Shown here one piece after another: positions 1 to 7,570 of a DNA stretch of 64,000 bases. Origin of the DNA: SVMC01 sp045628065 (GTDB lineage Bacteria; Bacillota; Clostridia; Oscillospirales; Oscillospiraceae). The position numbers and the translations under genes were made by a program. Each line of letters opens with the position of its first letter. Within the stretch, counting starts at the first letter, position 1. A model generated the notes under the pieces. The model was given only the letters and a program-made list of their open reading frames with translations. It had not been told where the DNA came from and ran no database searches. The DNA is taken from the NCBI GenBank assembly GCA_045628065.1, contig JAZQOW010000107.1, positions 1-64,000 of the forward strand, given 5' to 3'.

Positions 1-246
1 GGGGAAGTGGTGGAGAGCTTTGCTTCTGTGCAATCCAGAAGCCAGACCCCCCAGCAGCCCGCAGAAGCAACGAATAGTGATTTATATTACCAGCTTCTAA
101 AAATCGTTTCTGAGCCAACACAGCCAACGCAGAGCCGACACAGAGGGCGCGGAGCGGGAACAGGGCGAGGGCTGCCGCGCTTCCCGAATGACCACCACTG
201 GAAGCGGGCGGTCTTCTCCAACCTACCGGGGGGTTATAAACTCTAG
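1..246 (+). CDS. C-terminal end of an unidentified ORF, open at the window edge
   Basis: The frame is open from base 1 to a TAG at 244-246, so this may be the tail of a gene that starts before the window; an internal GTG/ATG start is also possible. The visible 80 or so residues are hydrophilic, rich in Gln, Thr and Arg, with a Gly/Arg-rich stretch and a WKRAVFSNLPGGYKL ending. I recognise no family. It sits on the 3' side of the tRNA-Pro gene, where integrated elements usually lie, so it could be part of such an element. It could also be a chance open frame. Confidence 0.3.
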   Translation, partial: GEVVESFASVQSRSQTPQQPAEATNSDLYYQLLKIVSEPTQPTQSRHRGRGAGTGRGLPRFPNDHHWKRAVFSNLPGGYKL

Positions 247-283
247 CGCCGCAACTATCAAAAAACACGGTCAAAAACAAATT

Positions 284-307
284 TGTTGACACTTTCTGTT
301 GACACTT
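284..307. repeat. Two tandem copies of TGTTGACACTT
   Basis: The 11-mer occurs at 284-294 and 297-307, a 13-base period, in an AT-rich spacer. Each copy contains TTGACA, so tandem -35 elements or a protein-binding repeat are both possible. No good -10 follows at the right distance. It lies between the partial ORF and tRNA-Pro. Confidence 0.45.
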
Positions 308-383
308 GAAAAATCAATATTTTTAAAAAGTTGCAAGAAAAGCAGAAAAGCAAGGAAAAACACACGGTTTTGCCTTGCTTTAA

Positions 384-460
384 TGGTCCGGGTTGCGGGA
401 CTTGAACCCACGGTCTCTTGGTCCCAAACCAAGCGCGATACCAAACTTCGCTAAACCCGG
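384..460 (-). tRNA. tRNA-Pro (anticodon TGG), CCA encoded
   Basis: On the minus strand the 7-bp acceptor stem CCGGGTT (460-454) pairs with AACCCGG (394-388). Discriminator A and an encoded CCA follow. The anticodon arm is CTTGG-TTTGGGA-CCAAG with anticodon TGG at 426-424, and the T-arm contains GGTTCAAGTCC. Length is 77 nt. Its own promoter lies at 506-534. The 3' end faces the left window edge. Confidence 0.96.
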
Positions 461-505
461 ATATTGTGTTGGGGCTGCGGGATAATCCTCTCGCAACGTT
501 ATCCT

Positions 506-534
506 ATTATAGCGGATTGGTATGGTAATTGCAA
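506..534 (-). promoter_or_regulatory. Promoter of the tRNA-Pro gene
   Basis: On the minus strand TTGCAA (534-529), a 17-base spacer and TATAAT (511-506). Initiation would be about 40 bases before the tRNA 5' end. Confidence 0.75.
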
Positions 535-591
535 GGGAAAAATGGGGGGCTTTCTGGCATGAAAAAGGGATTGGAGGCATTTTCGGGCGGC

Positions 592-609
592 AAAAGCCCC
601 GCGGCTTTT
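592..609 (-). terminator. Hairpin after birA
   Basis: AAAAGCC-gcgg-GGCTTTT hairpin 20 bases after the birA stop. The T residues lie in the stem, so it is only a moderate intrinsic terminator candidate. Confidence 0.4.
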
Positions 610-629
610 GGGTCGCGGGGACAATTCTG

Positions 630-1607
630 TCAGAGGGGGCGGATGGTGACTTCGCCGGAGGAGATTTTGGCGCGGGTGCCGTCGGGGTATTCGACGAGGA
701 GGGCGGCTTCGCGGTCGCAGTCCAGGGCGAAGGCAGGGATGGCTCCTGTGGGGCGGAGGATCTGCACGGGCTTTCCGAGGGTGATGCAGCGCTCGCGGTA
801 GCGGTTCATGATGGCGTCCTGCTCGGAAAGCATCGTCTCTTTCAGGCGGTACATGGCGCGCGCGATGGCGGCGGCCAGGGCGTTGCGGTCAGGCAGGCGC
901 CCGGTCTGCATGGCAAGGGAGGTGGCGATTTCGGAGATTTCCGGGGGAAAATCCGAGGGCAGCTGGCAGCAGTTCAGGCCGATGCCTACCACGATATATT
1001 CTGCCCGCCCGCTCTCCAGCTCTACGGAAAGCTCGGTCAGAATGCCGCAGAGCTTTTTGCCGTCTCCCATCAGGTCGTTGACCCATTTGATGTCGGCACG
1101 CCAGCCGGTCTCCTCTTCGATGGCATCGGCAATGGCAAGCGCGGCGGCAGCGGTGAGGTGCATCACCTGCGCGGGCAGCACATCCGGGCGCAGGAGGACG
1201 CTGAAATAAATGCCCATCCCCTCCGGGGAATGGAAGCTTCTGCCCAGGCGGCCGCGCCCCTTGCTCTGCGAGTCTGCCACGATGCAGGTGCCCTCCGGCG
1301 CGCCGGCTGCGGCAAACTGCTTCACCAGATCATTGGTGGATTCCACCTGCGCGATGACCGCGACACTGTCCTGCCACGGATGACCGGACAGGTGGTGGCG
1401 AATCTCCTCCTCCGAAAGCTGGGGGGTCGCGGAGAGCAGGCGGTAGCCCTCCTTTTGCCGGGAGGCGATCTCATAGCCCTCCTTGCGCAGGGCATCCACG
1501 GCCTTCCATACGGCGGTGCGGGAAATATTCAGGCGGTCTGCAATGACCTGCCCGGAAATCGGGGTATCAGATTCGCGCAGAAGCGCTAATACGTTATGCT
1601 TTGTCAT
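630..1607 (-). CDS. birA: BirA, bifunctional biotin-protein ligase and biotin operon repressor
   Basis: Activates biotin to biotinyl-AMP and transfers it to the lysine of biotin carboxyl carrier proteins. The long form also represses biotin genes. 325 residues with an N-terminal winged helix (about 1-60, SGQVIADRLNISRTAVWKAV), then the ligase domain with GRGRLGR at 117-123, KWVNDL at 174-179 and GDGKKLCGIL at 181-190. The C-terminal SH3-like domain ends in ISSGEVTIRPL. Full length for the long class. It starts 15 bases after the zinc-ribbon gene stop, so the two are probably one operon. The ribosome site is weak, which suggests translational coupling. No biotin synthesis or BCCP gene is in view. 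Confidence 0.95.
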   Translation of the reverse strand: MTKHNVLALLRESDTPISGQVIADRLNISRTAVWKAVDALRKEGYEIASRQKEGYRLLSATPQLSEEEIRHHLSGHPWQDSVAVIAQVESTNDLVKQFAAAGAPEGTCIVADSQSKGRGRLGRSFHSPEGMGIYFSVLLRPDVLPAQVMHLTAAAALAIADAIEEETGWRADIKWVNDLMGDGKKLCGILTELSVELESGRAEYIVVGIGLNCCQLPSDFPPEISEIATSLAMQTGRLPDRNALAAAIARAMYRLKETMLSEQDAIMNRYRERCITLGKPVQILRPTGAIPAFALDCDREAALLVEYPDGTRAKISSGEVTIRPL

Positions 1608-1622
1608 AGAATTAACCCAACC

Positions 1623-2108
1623 TTATCGCAGAAATACGGCACACAGGCCGCCGATGATCAGAATCGCACCCAGCACAACGAACACGATCCATGCCGCATT
1701 GCCGGTGGCTTCTTCCTCTTCGGATGCTTCCTCCATAGGCGCATCCTCCATATAATCCTCGTAAGCCTCCATCAGCTCGTCCTCATCCACCGGCTGCGGC
1801 GGGCGGGAGAGAAGGTTCCGGCACTGGCGTGCGCGCTCCAGATCCGGCCTGTCCACATAGAGCTTTCCCGGCGTCTCATGTCCCGGCAGCACCCGGACAA
1901 AGATGCCGTTGCCCGCATAGGTGTAGCAGCCGATCTCCATCCTGTGGAGAAGCTCCGGCAGCTCCCATGCGCTGTCGCCCACCGTTTCCTCTAAAAAAAC
2001 CGGGTCCAGCGCAGGTCTGGAGGGGAGTTTTTCCACCAGCGGCGTGCCGCAATCCGTGCAGACGGTAAACCCCGCACGGTACTCACTTTTACACTTCGGG
2101 CACCACAT
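1623..2108 (-). CDS. Zinc-ribbon single-pass membrane protein
   Basis: 161 residues of unknown role. The start is the ATG opening MWCPKCKSEY, with GAGGAGAAAGGAAG upstream; a longer frame exists but lacks a site. Residues 1-30 form a CPKC...CTDCG zinc ribbon. The middle is a DUF2007-like stretch (YAGNGIFVRVLPG), followed by a very acidic segment rich in Glu and Asp. One transmembrane helix sits at the extreme C-terminus (AAWIVFVVLGAILIIGG), so the ribbon would face the cytoplasm. It is probably co-transcribed with birA, but nothing links it to biotin. Confidence 0.8.
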   Translation of the reverse strand: MWCPKCKSEYRAGFTVCTDCGTPLVEKLPSRPALDPVFLEETVGDSAWELPELLHRMEIGCYTYAGNGIFVRVLPGHETPGKLYVDRPDLERARQCRNLLSRPPQPVDEDELMEAYEDYMEDAPMEEASEEEEATGNAAWIVFVVLGAILIIGGLCAVFLR

Positions 2109-2232
2109 CAGGCTCACTTCCTTTCTCCTCTTACTTTGCCACAAATCCTTCCGAATGTCAAACATTTTTCCGCACGTTGCAATTCCTGCCGGAATATGCT
2201 ATCATTAAAAAAACTATTAGGAGGCTTCATTC

Positions 2233-2502
2233 ATGCGCGTTATCGTTACTGTTTACGGCCTTGACCGAGTCGGCATCATCTACGGTGTGTGCCGCCTTCT
2301 GGCGCAGGCAAATATCAATGTTCTGGACATCAGCCAGACCGTCATGCAGGAATTGTTCACCATGACCATGCTGGCCGATATGTCCGAAGCCACGGAAGAG
2401 ATGACCACGATCCGCGCCCGGTTAGACGAGCTTGGCAAGGAGCTGGGCGTTCACATCCGCATCCAGAGTGAGGATATCTTCACCGCCATGCACACTGTCT
2501 GA
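2233..2502 (+). CDS. ACT domain protein (UPF0237 type)
   Basis: 89 residues forming one ACT domain (VYGLDRVGIIYGVCRLLAQANINVLDI), the small-ligand or amino-acid-sensing fold. AGGAGG lies 9 bases before the ATG. The partner gene follows after 10 bases. This ACT plus UPF0210 pairing is common and conserved in Firmicutes and archaea. The ligand is unknown; regulation of the partner protein is an inference from the pairing. Confidence 0.9.
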   Translation: MRVIVTVYGLDRVGIIYGVCRLLAQANINVLDISQTVMQELFTMTMLADMSEATEEMTTIRARLDELGKELGVHIRIQSEDIFTAMHTV

Positions 2503-2512
2503 GGAGGCTGCC

Positions 2513-3871
2513 ATGCTGACCAATGCCGAAATTATGCAGACTGTGGATATGCTCGATCACCAGAAGCTGGACATCCGCACCATCACCATGGGAATCTCCC
2601 TGCGCGACTGTGCGGACTCCGATCCCAAGCGCTGCGAAGAAAAAATCTATGAAAAAATCTGCCGCTGCGGTGAAAAGCTGGTGCCTACCGGCTGTGCCAT
2701 CGAAGCGGAATTGGGTATTCCCATTGTAAATAAGAGAATCTCCGTTACGCCCATGGCACTGGTTGCCGAGAGCTGCCAGTGCGAGAGCTATGTTCCCTTT
2801 GCACAGGCGATGGATCGCGCCGCTGCCAACTGCGGCGTCAATTTCATCGGCGGCTTCTCCGCTCTGGTGCACAAGGGCATGACGGTCGGCGATGAACGGC
2901 TCATTGCCTCCATCCCGGAGGCCCTGGCTGTCACCAATGCGGTCTGCTCCAGCGTCAATGTTGCCACCACCCGCGCAGGCATCAATATGGATGCCGTGCG
3001 GCGTATGGGAAGCATTATCCGCGAAACTGCCCGCCTGACTGCCGACCGCGACGGCATCGGCTGTGCAAAGCTCGTGGTGTTTGCCAATGCGGTGGAGGAT
3101 AACCCCTTTATGGCCGGTGCCTTCCACGGTGTCGGTGAGCCGGAATGCGAGATCAATGTCGGCGTTTCCGGCCCCGGCGTGGTGCACCATGCATTGCAGT
3201 CGGTTCGCGGTAAGCCCTTTGACGAGGTGGCCGAAATCATCAAGCGCACCGCCTTCCGCATCACCCGCATCGGTCAGCTGGTCGCGCAGGAAGCTGCCAA
3301 GCGGCTGGGTGTGCCCTATGGCATTGTCGATCTCTCTCTTGCTCCCACCCCCGCCGTGGGCGACAGCGTTGCAAGAATTCTGGAGGAAATGGGTCTGGAG
3401 ACCTGCGGCACCCATGGCACCACAGCAGCGCTGGCGCTGCTCAATGACGCAGTTAAAAAGGGCGGCGTGATGGCCTCCGGCCATGTCGGCGGCCTGTCCG
3501 GCGCCTTTATCCCGGTATCGGAGGATGAAGGCATGATCGAAGCTGCCAGAGCAGGCAAGCTGAGTCTGGAGAAGCTCGAAGCCATGACCTGCGTCTGTTC
3601 CGTGGGTCTGGATATGGTCGCCATCCCCGGCGATACGCCCGCAGAAACCATCTCTGCCATCATTGCCGATGAAGCTGCCATCGGCATGGTCAACAACAAG
3701 ACCACGGCTGTCCGCGTGATCCCTGCCCCCGGCAAGACGGTTGGCGATGAGGTCGAATTCGGCGGCCTTCTCGGTGCAGCGCCCGTTATGCCCGTGCAGG
3801 CACCCTCCGCTGCTGACTTTATCGCCCGCGGCGGCAGAATCCCGGCACCTCTGCACAGTCTGCGAAACTAA
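2513..3871 (+). CDS. PFL family protein (UPF0210/DUF711)
   Basis: 452 residues, usual length for UPF0210, a family structurally related to pyruvate formate-lyase-type barrels but without proven activity. The start MLTNAEIMQTVDML has GAGGAGG 7 bases upstream. A longer frame reaches back into the ACT gene and is rejected. Recognisable stretches are CAIEAELGIPIVNKRISVTP, NFIGGFSALVHKG and the glycine-rich SGHVGGLSGAFIPVSEDEGM. It is in an operon with the ACT gene. Function unknown. Confidence 0.9.
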   Translation: MLTNAEIMQTVDMLDHQKLDIRTITMGISLRDCADSDPKRCEEKIYEKICRCGEKLVPTGCAIEAELGIPIVNKRISVTPMALVAESCQCESYVPFAQAMDRAAANCGVNFIGGFSALVHKGMTVGDERLIASIPEALAVTNAVCSSVNVATTRAGINMDAVRRMGSIIRETARLTADRDGIGCAKLVVFANAVEDNPFMAGAFHGVGEPECEINVGVSGPGVVHHALQSVRGKPFDEVAEIIKRTAFRITRIGQLVAQEAAKRLGVPYGIVDLSLAPTPAVGDSVARILEEMGLETCGTHGTTAALALLNDAVKKGGVMASGHVGGLSGAFIPVSEDEGMIEAARAGKLSLEKLEAMTCVCSVGLDMVAIPGDTPAETISAIIADEAAIGMVNNKTTAVRVIPAPGKTVGDEVEFGGLLGAAPVMPVQAPSAADFIARGGRIPAPLHSLRN

Positions 3872-3909
3872 TTGCGCATTTTTTGACAGAAAAGGGAGGA
3901 TGCGGTCAG

Positions 3910-4941
3910 ATGAAAGCAATAAAGCGCTTGCTTGCACTTGGAATGATGATCGTGCTTGGTTTGCTGGCCGTGTTCGATACCTTCGCCCTGGCCGCAGGGC
4001 AGCCTACGATTTCCGTGGAGTCTTCGACCGGAAAGGTTGGAAAACAGGTCACCGTTCAGGTGATGATGGAAAACAATCCCGGTGTTGCCGCGGTATATCT
4101 GGAGATCGACTATGACAGCAGCAAGCTCCGACTGGTGGATGCACAGGATACCGGGCTTCTCGTTGGCAAGTATTTTTCCGAGAGCTACAGCGCCGTACCC
4201 TATGCCCTGACCTGGGAGGATTCTCTCAACCCGAACAATACCGCCAACGGCGCAATCGCAGAGCTGACCTTTGAGCTTCTGGACGGCTGCCAAAGCGAAG
4301 AAATCCGCGTTTCCAGTGCAGCGGGAATCATCAATTTCGATCTGGAATCCGTTCCCTTCACCTTTCGATCCGGCACGATTCGCGCAGAGGGTGCTCTCCC
4401 TGCCAATGACACCGGCAGCAAATCCGAAGCTGCAAAGAACAGCGAACCGACTGCCGAGCCCGGCAAGGAAGCCCCGGAAGAAAGCACGCCCAATGCTGTG
4501 GATGACGGTCATACCCATGCTTACCGCGAGGAAGTGATCCCGCCCACCTGCACGGAGGAGGGCTATACCACCCATACCTGCACGCTCTGCGGCGACAGCT
4601 ATACCGATACCCCGGTCAGTGCTCTGGGGCACAGCTATACCGAAGCGCGCACCCCGGCTACCTGTACCGAGCCCGGCACCGGCGTGTTTACCTGCTCCCG
4701 CTGCGGGAAGCAATACAGCACCAGCGCCACGCCCCCGCTCGGTCATGATTATCAACCGGCTCCTTCGGAGGGGAAGCGGGTAGAGCTCTGCACGCGCTGC
4801 AACGCCCGCAAGGAAGAGAAGACCACAGCTTCGCGCTATCTGCTGCCCGGCATGCTTGCTGCCGCCCTGTGCCTGCTGCTGGGTGCTTTCCTTGTGATCC
4901 GCGGCAGACGAAGAAAGAAGTATTCTTCAAATAATACTTGA
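3910..4941 (+). CDS. Membrane-anchored surface protein with a cohesin-like domain and CxxC repeats
   Basis: 343 residues. The start at MKAIKRLLALGMM has GGGAGG upstream and opens a signal peptide ending near FALAAG. Residues about 30-155 resemble a cohesin fold (NNPGVAAVYLEIDYDSSKL, FELLDGC). A Glu/Ser/Thr/Pro linker follows, then two repeats of the form HxYxxxxxxPTCTExGxxxxTCxxCG...LGHxY that are common in Clostridia exoproteins. The C-terminus has one membrane helix (LLPGMLAAALCLLLGAFLVI) and an RGRRRKK tail, so it is anchored in the membrane, not sortase-linked. Cohesins bind dockerins in cellulosomes, but no dockerin is in the window, so the partner is unknown. Confidence 0.8.
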   Translation: MKAIKRLLALGMMIVLGLLAVFDTFALAAGQPTISVESSTGKVGKQVTVQVMMENNPGVAAVYLEIDYDSSKLRLVDAQDTGLLVGKYFSESYSAVPYALTWEDSLNPNNTANGAIAELTFELLDGCQSEEIRVSSAAGIINFDLESVPFTFRSGTIRAEGALPANDTGSKSEAAKNSEPTAEPGKEAPEESTPNAVDDGHTHAYREEVIPPTCTEEGYTTHTCTLCGDSYTDTPVSALGHSYTEARTPATCTEPGTGVFTCSRCGKQYSTSATPPLGHDYQPAPSEGKRVELCTRCNARKEEKTTASRYLLPGMLAAALCLLLGAFLVIRGRRRKKYSSNNT

Positions 4942-4966
4942 CAACAGACGGTAAAAAATATATTAT
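4938..4966 (+). promoter_or_regulatory. Near-perfect promoter of the rubrerythrin gene
   Basis: TTGACA at 4938-4943, a 17-base spacer and TATTAT at 4961-4966. The -35 overlaps the stop codon of the preceding surface-protein gene. A GAGAATGAGTCTTATTTTAC stretch downstream could hold a metal or peroxide regulator site, but I cannot assign one. Confidence 0.85.
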
Positions 4967-5026
4967 GAATTTATGAGAATGAGTCTTATTTTACTCGATA
5001 AAAACTCAACATAAGGAGATAAAGCA

Positions 5027-5671
5027 ATGAAAACTTATAAGTGCAAGGTTTGCGGTGAAGTCTTCACTGTCAACGCCAATGAAGAAGCTGTTTGCCCCAA
5101 GTGCCGCCAGTCCGGCGACAAGCTGGAAGCCCTTCAGAACAAGTATGCCGGCACCAAGACCGAGCAGAATCTCGCCGCTGCATTCGCAGGTGAGAGCCAG
5201 GCCAGAAATAAGTACACCTATTTTGCTTCCGCTGCCAAGAAGGAAGGCTATGAGCAGATCGCTGCCCTCTTCCTGAAGACGGCTGACAACGAAAAAGAGC
5301 ATGCCAAGATGTGGTTCAAGGAGCTGAACGGCATCGGCTCCACCGCTGAGAATCTCGGCGCAGCCGCTGACGGCGAAAACTACGAGTGGACCGACATGTA
5401 CGAAGGCTTTGCCAAGACCGCCGAAGAGGAAGGCTTTGCCGAGCTGGCGAAGAAGTTCCGTCTGGTTGCTGCCATCGAGAAGGCACATGAGGAGCGCTAT
5501 CGCGCCCTGCTGCACAATGTAGAGGCACAGGAAGTCTTTGCAAAGAGCGAAGTCAAGGTTTGGGAATGCCGTAACTGCGGTCACATCGTCGTGGGCACCA
5601 AGGCTCCCGAAATCTGCCCCACCTGCGCACATCCCCAGTCCTACTTCGAAATCCACGAAGCCAACTATTAA
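5027..5671 (+). CDS. Rubrerythrin with rubredoxin-like centres at both ends
   Basis: 214 residues, cytoplasmic. Rubrerythrins reduce hydrogen peroxide at a di-iron site with electrons from rubredoxin-type iron. Here an N-terminal CxxC...CxxC knuckle (CKVCGEVF...CPKC, about 5-30) precedes the ferritin-like four-helix domain. Its ligand stretches are FAGESQARNKY, DNEKEHAKMW, AEEEGFAEL and EKAHEERY. A second knuckle (CRNCGHIVVGTKAPEICPTC) lies at about 178-198. Most rubrerythrins have only the C-terminal knuckle and reverse rubrerythrins only the N-terminal one. Strong site AAGGAG and its own promoter. A single-gene unit ended by the hairpin at 5697. Confidence 0.93.
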   Translation: MKTYKCKVCGEVFTVNANEEAVCPKCRQSGDKLEALQNKYAGTKTEQNLAAAFAGESQARNKYTYFASAAKKEGYEQIAALFLKTADNEKEHAKMWFKELNGIGSTAENLGAAADGENYEWTDMYEGFAKTAEEEGFAELAKKFRLVAAIEKAHEERYRALLHNVEAQEVFAKSEVKVWECRNCGHIVVGTKAPEICPTCAHPQSYFEIHEANY

Positions 5672-5696
5672 TTGAAAGTATAACCCGATAATCACA

Positions 5697-5729
5697 CAGC
5701 CGCAGCTTGAATGATCCAAGCTGCGGCTG
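5697..5729 (+). terminator. 13-bp stem terminator after the rubrerythrin gene
   Basis: CAGCCGCAGCTTG at 5697-5709 pairs perfectly with CAAGCTGCGGCTG at 5717-5729 across a 7-base loop, followed by a T-rich stretch. It lies between convergent genes and may serve both. Confidence 0.75.
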
Positions 5730-5749
5730 ATTTGTTGTTATGGGTTTTT

Positions 5750-7570
5750 TCAGGTTAACGCAAACTGCGAATTATACAGCTGCGCGTAGAAGCCGTTCTG
5801 CGCCATCAGCTCCTCGTGATTGCCCTTCTCGACAATATCGCCGTCCCGCATGACAAGGATGATATCCGCGTTCCGAATGGTCGAGAGTCGGTGCGCGATC
5901 ACAAAGCTCGTGCGACCCTTCATCAGCTCCTCCATTGCGGCCTGAATCAGGTGCTCTGTCCGCGTATCGACAGAGGAGGTCGCCTCATCAAGGATCAGGA
6001 TCGGATGGTCGGCAAGAAGAGCCCTTGCGATCGTCAGCAGCTGCTTCTGTCCCTGCGATACATTCGAGGATTCTTCATTCAGCTCCATCTGGTAGCCGCC
6101 GGGCAGAGCGCGAATGAAGTGATCGGCACGCGCTGCTTTGGCAGCTGCAATGACCTCCTCATCCGTGGCATCCAGCCGCCCGTAACGGATATTTTCCATG
6201 ATCGTGCCATGGAACAGCCAGGTGTCCTGCAAAACCATACCGAAGCGCTGGCGGAGGTCGCCTCGCGCATACTGCGAGATCGGTACGCCGTCCACGCGAA
6301 TTTCGCCGCTGTTTACGTCATAGAAGCGCATGAGCAGCTTGACGATCGTCGTCTTGCCTGCGCCGGTGGGGCCAACAATGGCTACCATTTTGCCGGGCTC
6401 CACATCCAGATTGAAATCATGGATGATGATGTTTTTCGGGTCGTAGCCAAAGCGGACATGGGAAAAGCTTACCCTGCCATCCTGATCGGCAGCAGCTGCG
6501 GCATTCTCGGTGTCCGGGGTTTCCTCCGGCTCATCCAGAAATTCAAAGATTCGCTCTGCTGCGGCTGCCATGGATTGCAGCATATTGGATACCTGCGCCA
6601 TCTGCGTGATCGGCTGGGTGAAGCGCTTGACATACTGGACAAAGGCAATGATATCTCCGATCATAATGGTTCCTGCTGCTGCCAGCATTGCGCCGGACAC
6701 GGCAACGGCAACATAGCCGAGATTGCTGACGAAATTCATGATCGGCTGCATCAGTCCGGAGAAGAACTGGCTCTTCCAGGCCGATGCAAAAAGGATCCCG
6801 TTCGTTTCACGGAATGCGGAAAGCTCTTTTTCCTCGCGGTTGAACGCCTTGACAACATTGTGCCCGGAGAAGGTTTCCTCGATCTGGCCGTCGATCCGTC
6901 CCAGATACTTTTGCTGTGCAAAGAAGTATTTCTGTGAGCGCTTCACGATCAGCGCCACAAGCACAACAGAAATCGGGAGGATCACCACGGTGATCAGCGT
7001 CATGAGCGGGGAAATGGAGAGCATCATCACCACTACGCCAACCAGCGTGAACACGGAGGTGATCAGCTGTGTAATAGACTGGTTCAGCGACTGTCCAAGG
7101 GTATCCACATCGTTCGTGATTCGGGAAAGAACATCGCCCACCGTGTTGCCTTCAAAAAAGGAAAGTGGCATACGGTTGATTTTTTTGCTGATGTCCTCGC
7201 GCATTTTGAAGCTCATCTTCTGGGAAATGCCGGTCATGATCCAGCCCTGAACAAAGGCGAAAACCATGCTCACAGCATAGATCGTCATCAGTGAAAGCAG
7301 GATGCTTCCGATTCTGCCGAAGTCAATGCTTCCGCTTCCGGTGATTTTTGCGATCAATCCGTTAAACAGCTCTGTTGTGGCATTGCCGAGAATCTTCGGG
7401 CCGATCACGCCGAAGATCGTTGAGCCGACAGCAAAGAGCATGACCACGAAAACAGCGATTTTATAGTTCCCCATATAAGCAAGGAGCTTTTTTATCGTAC
7501 CTTTAAAATCTTTAGGCTTCTCTACCGGGCGGCGACCGCCGCGCCGCATGGGTCTTCTTGTCTCGGCCAT
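5750..7570 (-). CDS. ABC exporter half-transporter (ATPase fused to permease), canonical partner
   Basis: 606 residues: an Arg-rich N-terminus, six membrane helices (about 35-330) and a nucleotide-binding domain with Walker A GPTGAGKT at 400-407. The signature is NVSQGQ and Walker B is ILILDEATSSVD with the catalytic Glu. It starts one base inside the stop of the next gene upstream, so translation is coupled. Together they match the heterodimeric exporters of the TM287/288, BmrCD and LmrCD kind, which move drugs, lipids or peptides outward. The substrate cannot be read from sequence. Confidence 0.92.
   Translation of the reverse strand: MAETRRPMRRGGRRPVEKPKDFKGTIKKLLAYMGNYKIAVFVVMLFAVGSTIFGVIGPKILGNATTELFNGLIAKITGSGSIDFGRIGSILLSLMTIYAVSMVFAFVQGWIMTGISQKMSFKMREDISKKINRMPLSFFEGNTVGDVLSRITNDVDTLGQSLNQSITQLITSVFTLVGVVVMMLSISPLMTLITVVILPISVVLVALIVKRSQKYFFAQQKYLGRIDGQIEETFSGHNVVKAFNREEKELSAFRETNGILFASAWKSQFFSGLMQPIMNFVSNLGYVAVAVSGAMLAAAGTIMIGDIIAFVQYVKRFTQPITQMAQVSNMLQSMAAAAERIFEFLDEPEETPDTENAAAAADQDGRVSFSHVRFGYDPKNIIIHDFNLDVEPGKMVAIVGPTGAGKTTIVKLLMRFYDVNSGEIRVDGVPISQYARGDLRQRFGMVLQDTWLFHGTIMENIRYGRLDATDEEVIAAAKAARADHFIRALPGGYQMELNEESSNVSQGQKQLLTIARALLADHPILILDEATSSVDTRTEHLIQAAMEELMKGRTSFVIAHRLSTIRNADIILVMRDGDIVEKGNHEELMAQNGFYAQLYNSQFALT

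Noticed and set aside
522..1589. 355-codon open frame opposite birA
   Set aside because: Antisense shadow: no ribosome site, low-complexity Gly/Ala/Arg translation, and birA on the other strand has full domain support.
2480..3937. 485-codon open frame opposite the UPF0210 gene
   Set aside because: His/Asp/Gly-rich shadow caused by third-position GC in the real gene.
4966..5010. Fur or PerR box before the rubrerythrin gene
   Set aside because: GAGAATGAGTCTTATTTTAC matches neither consensus well enough to call.
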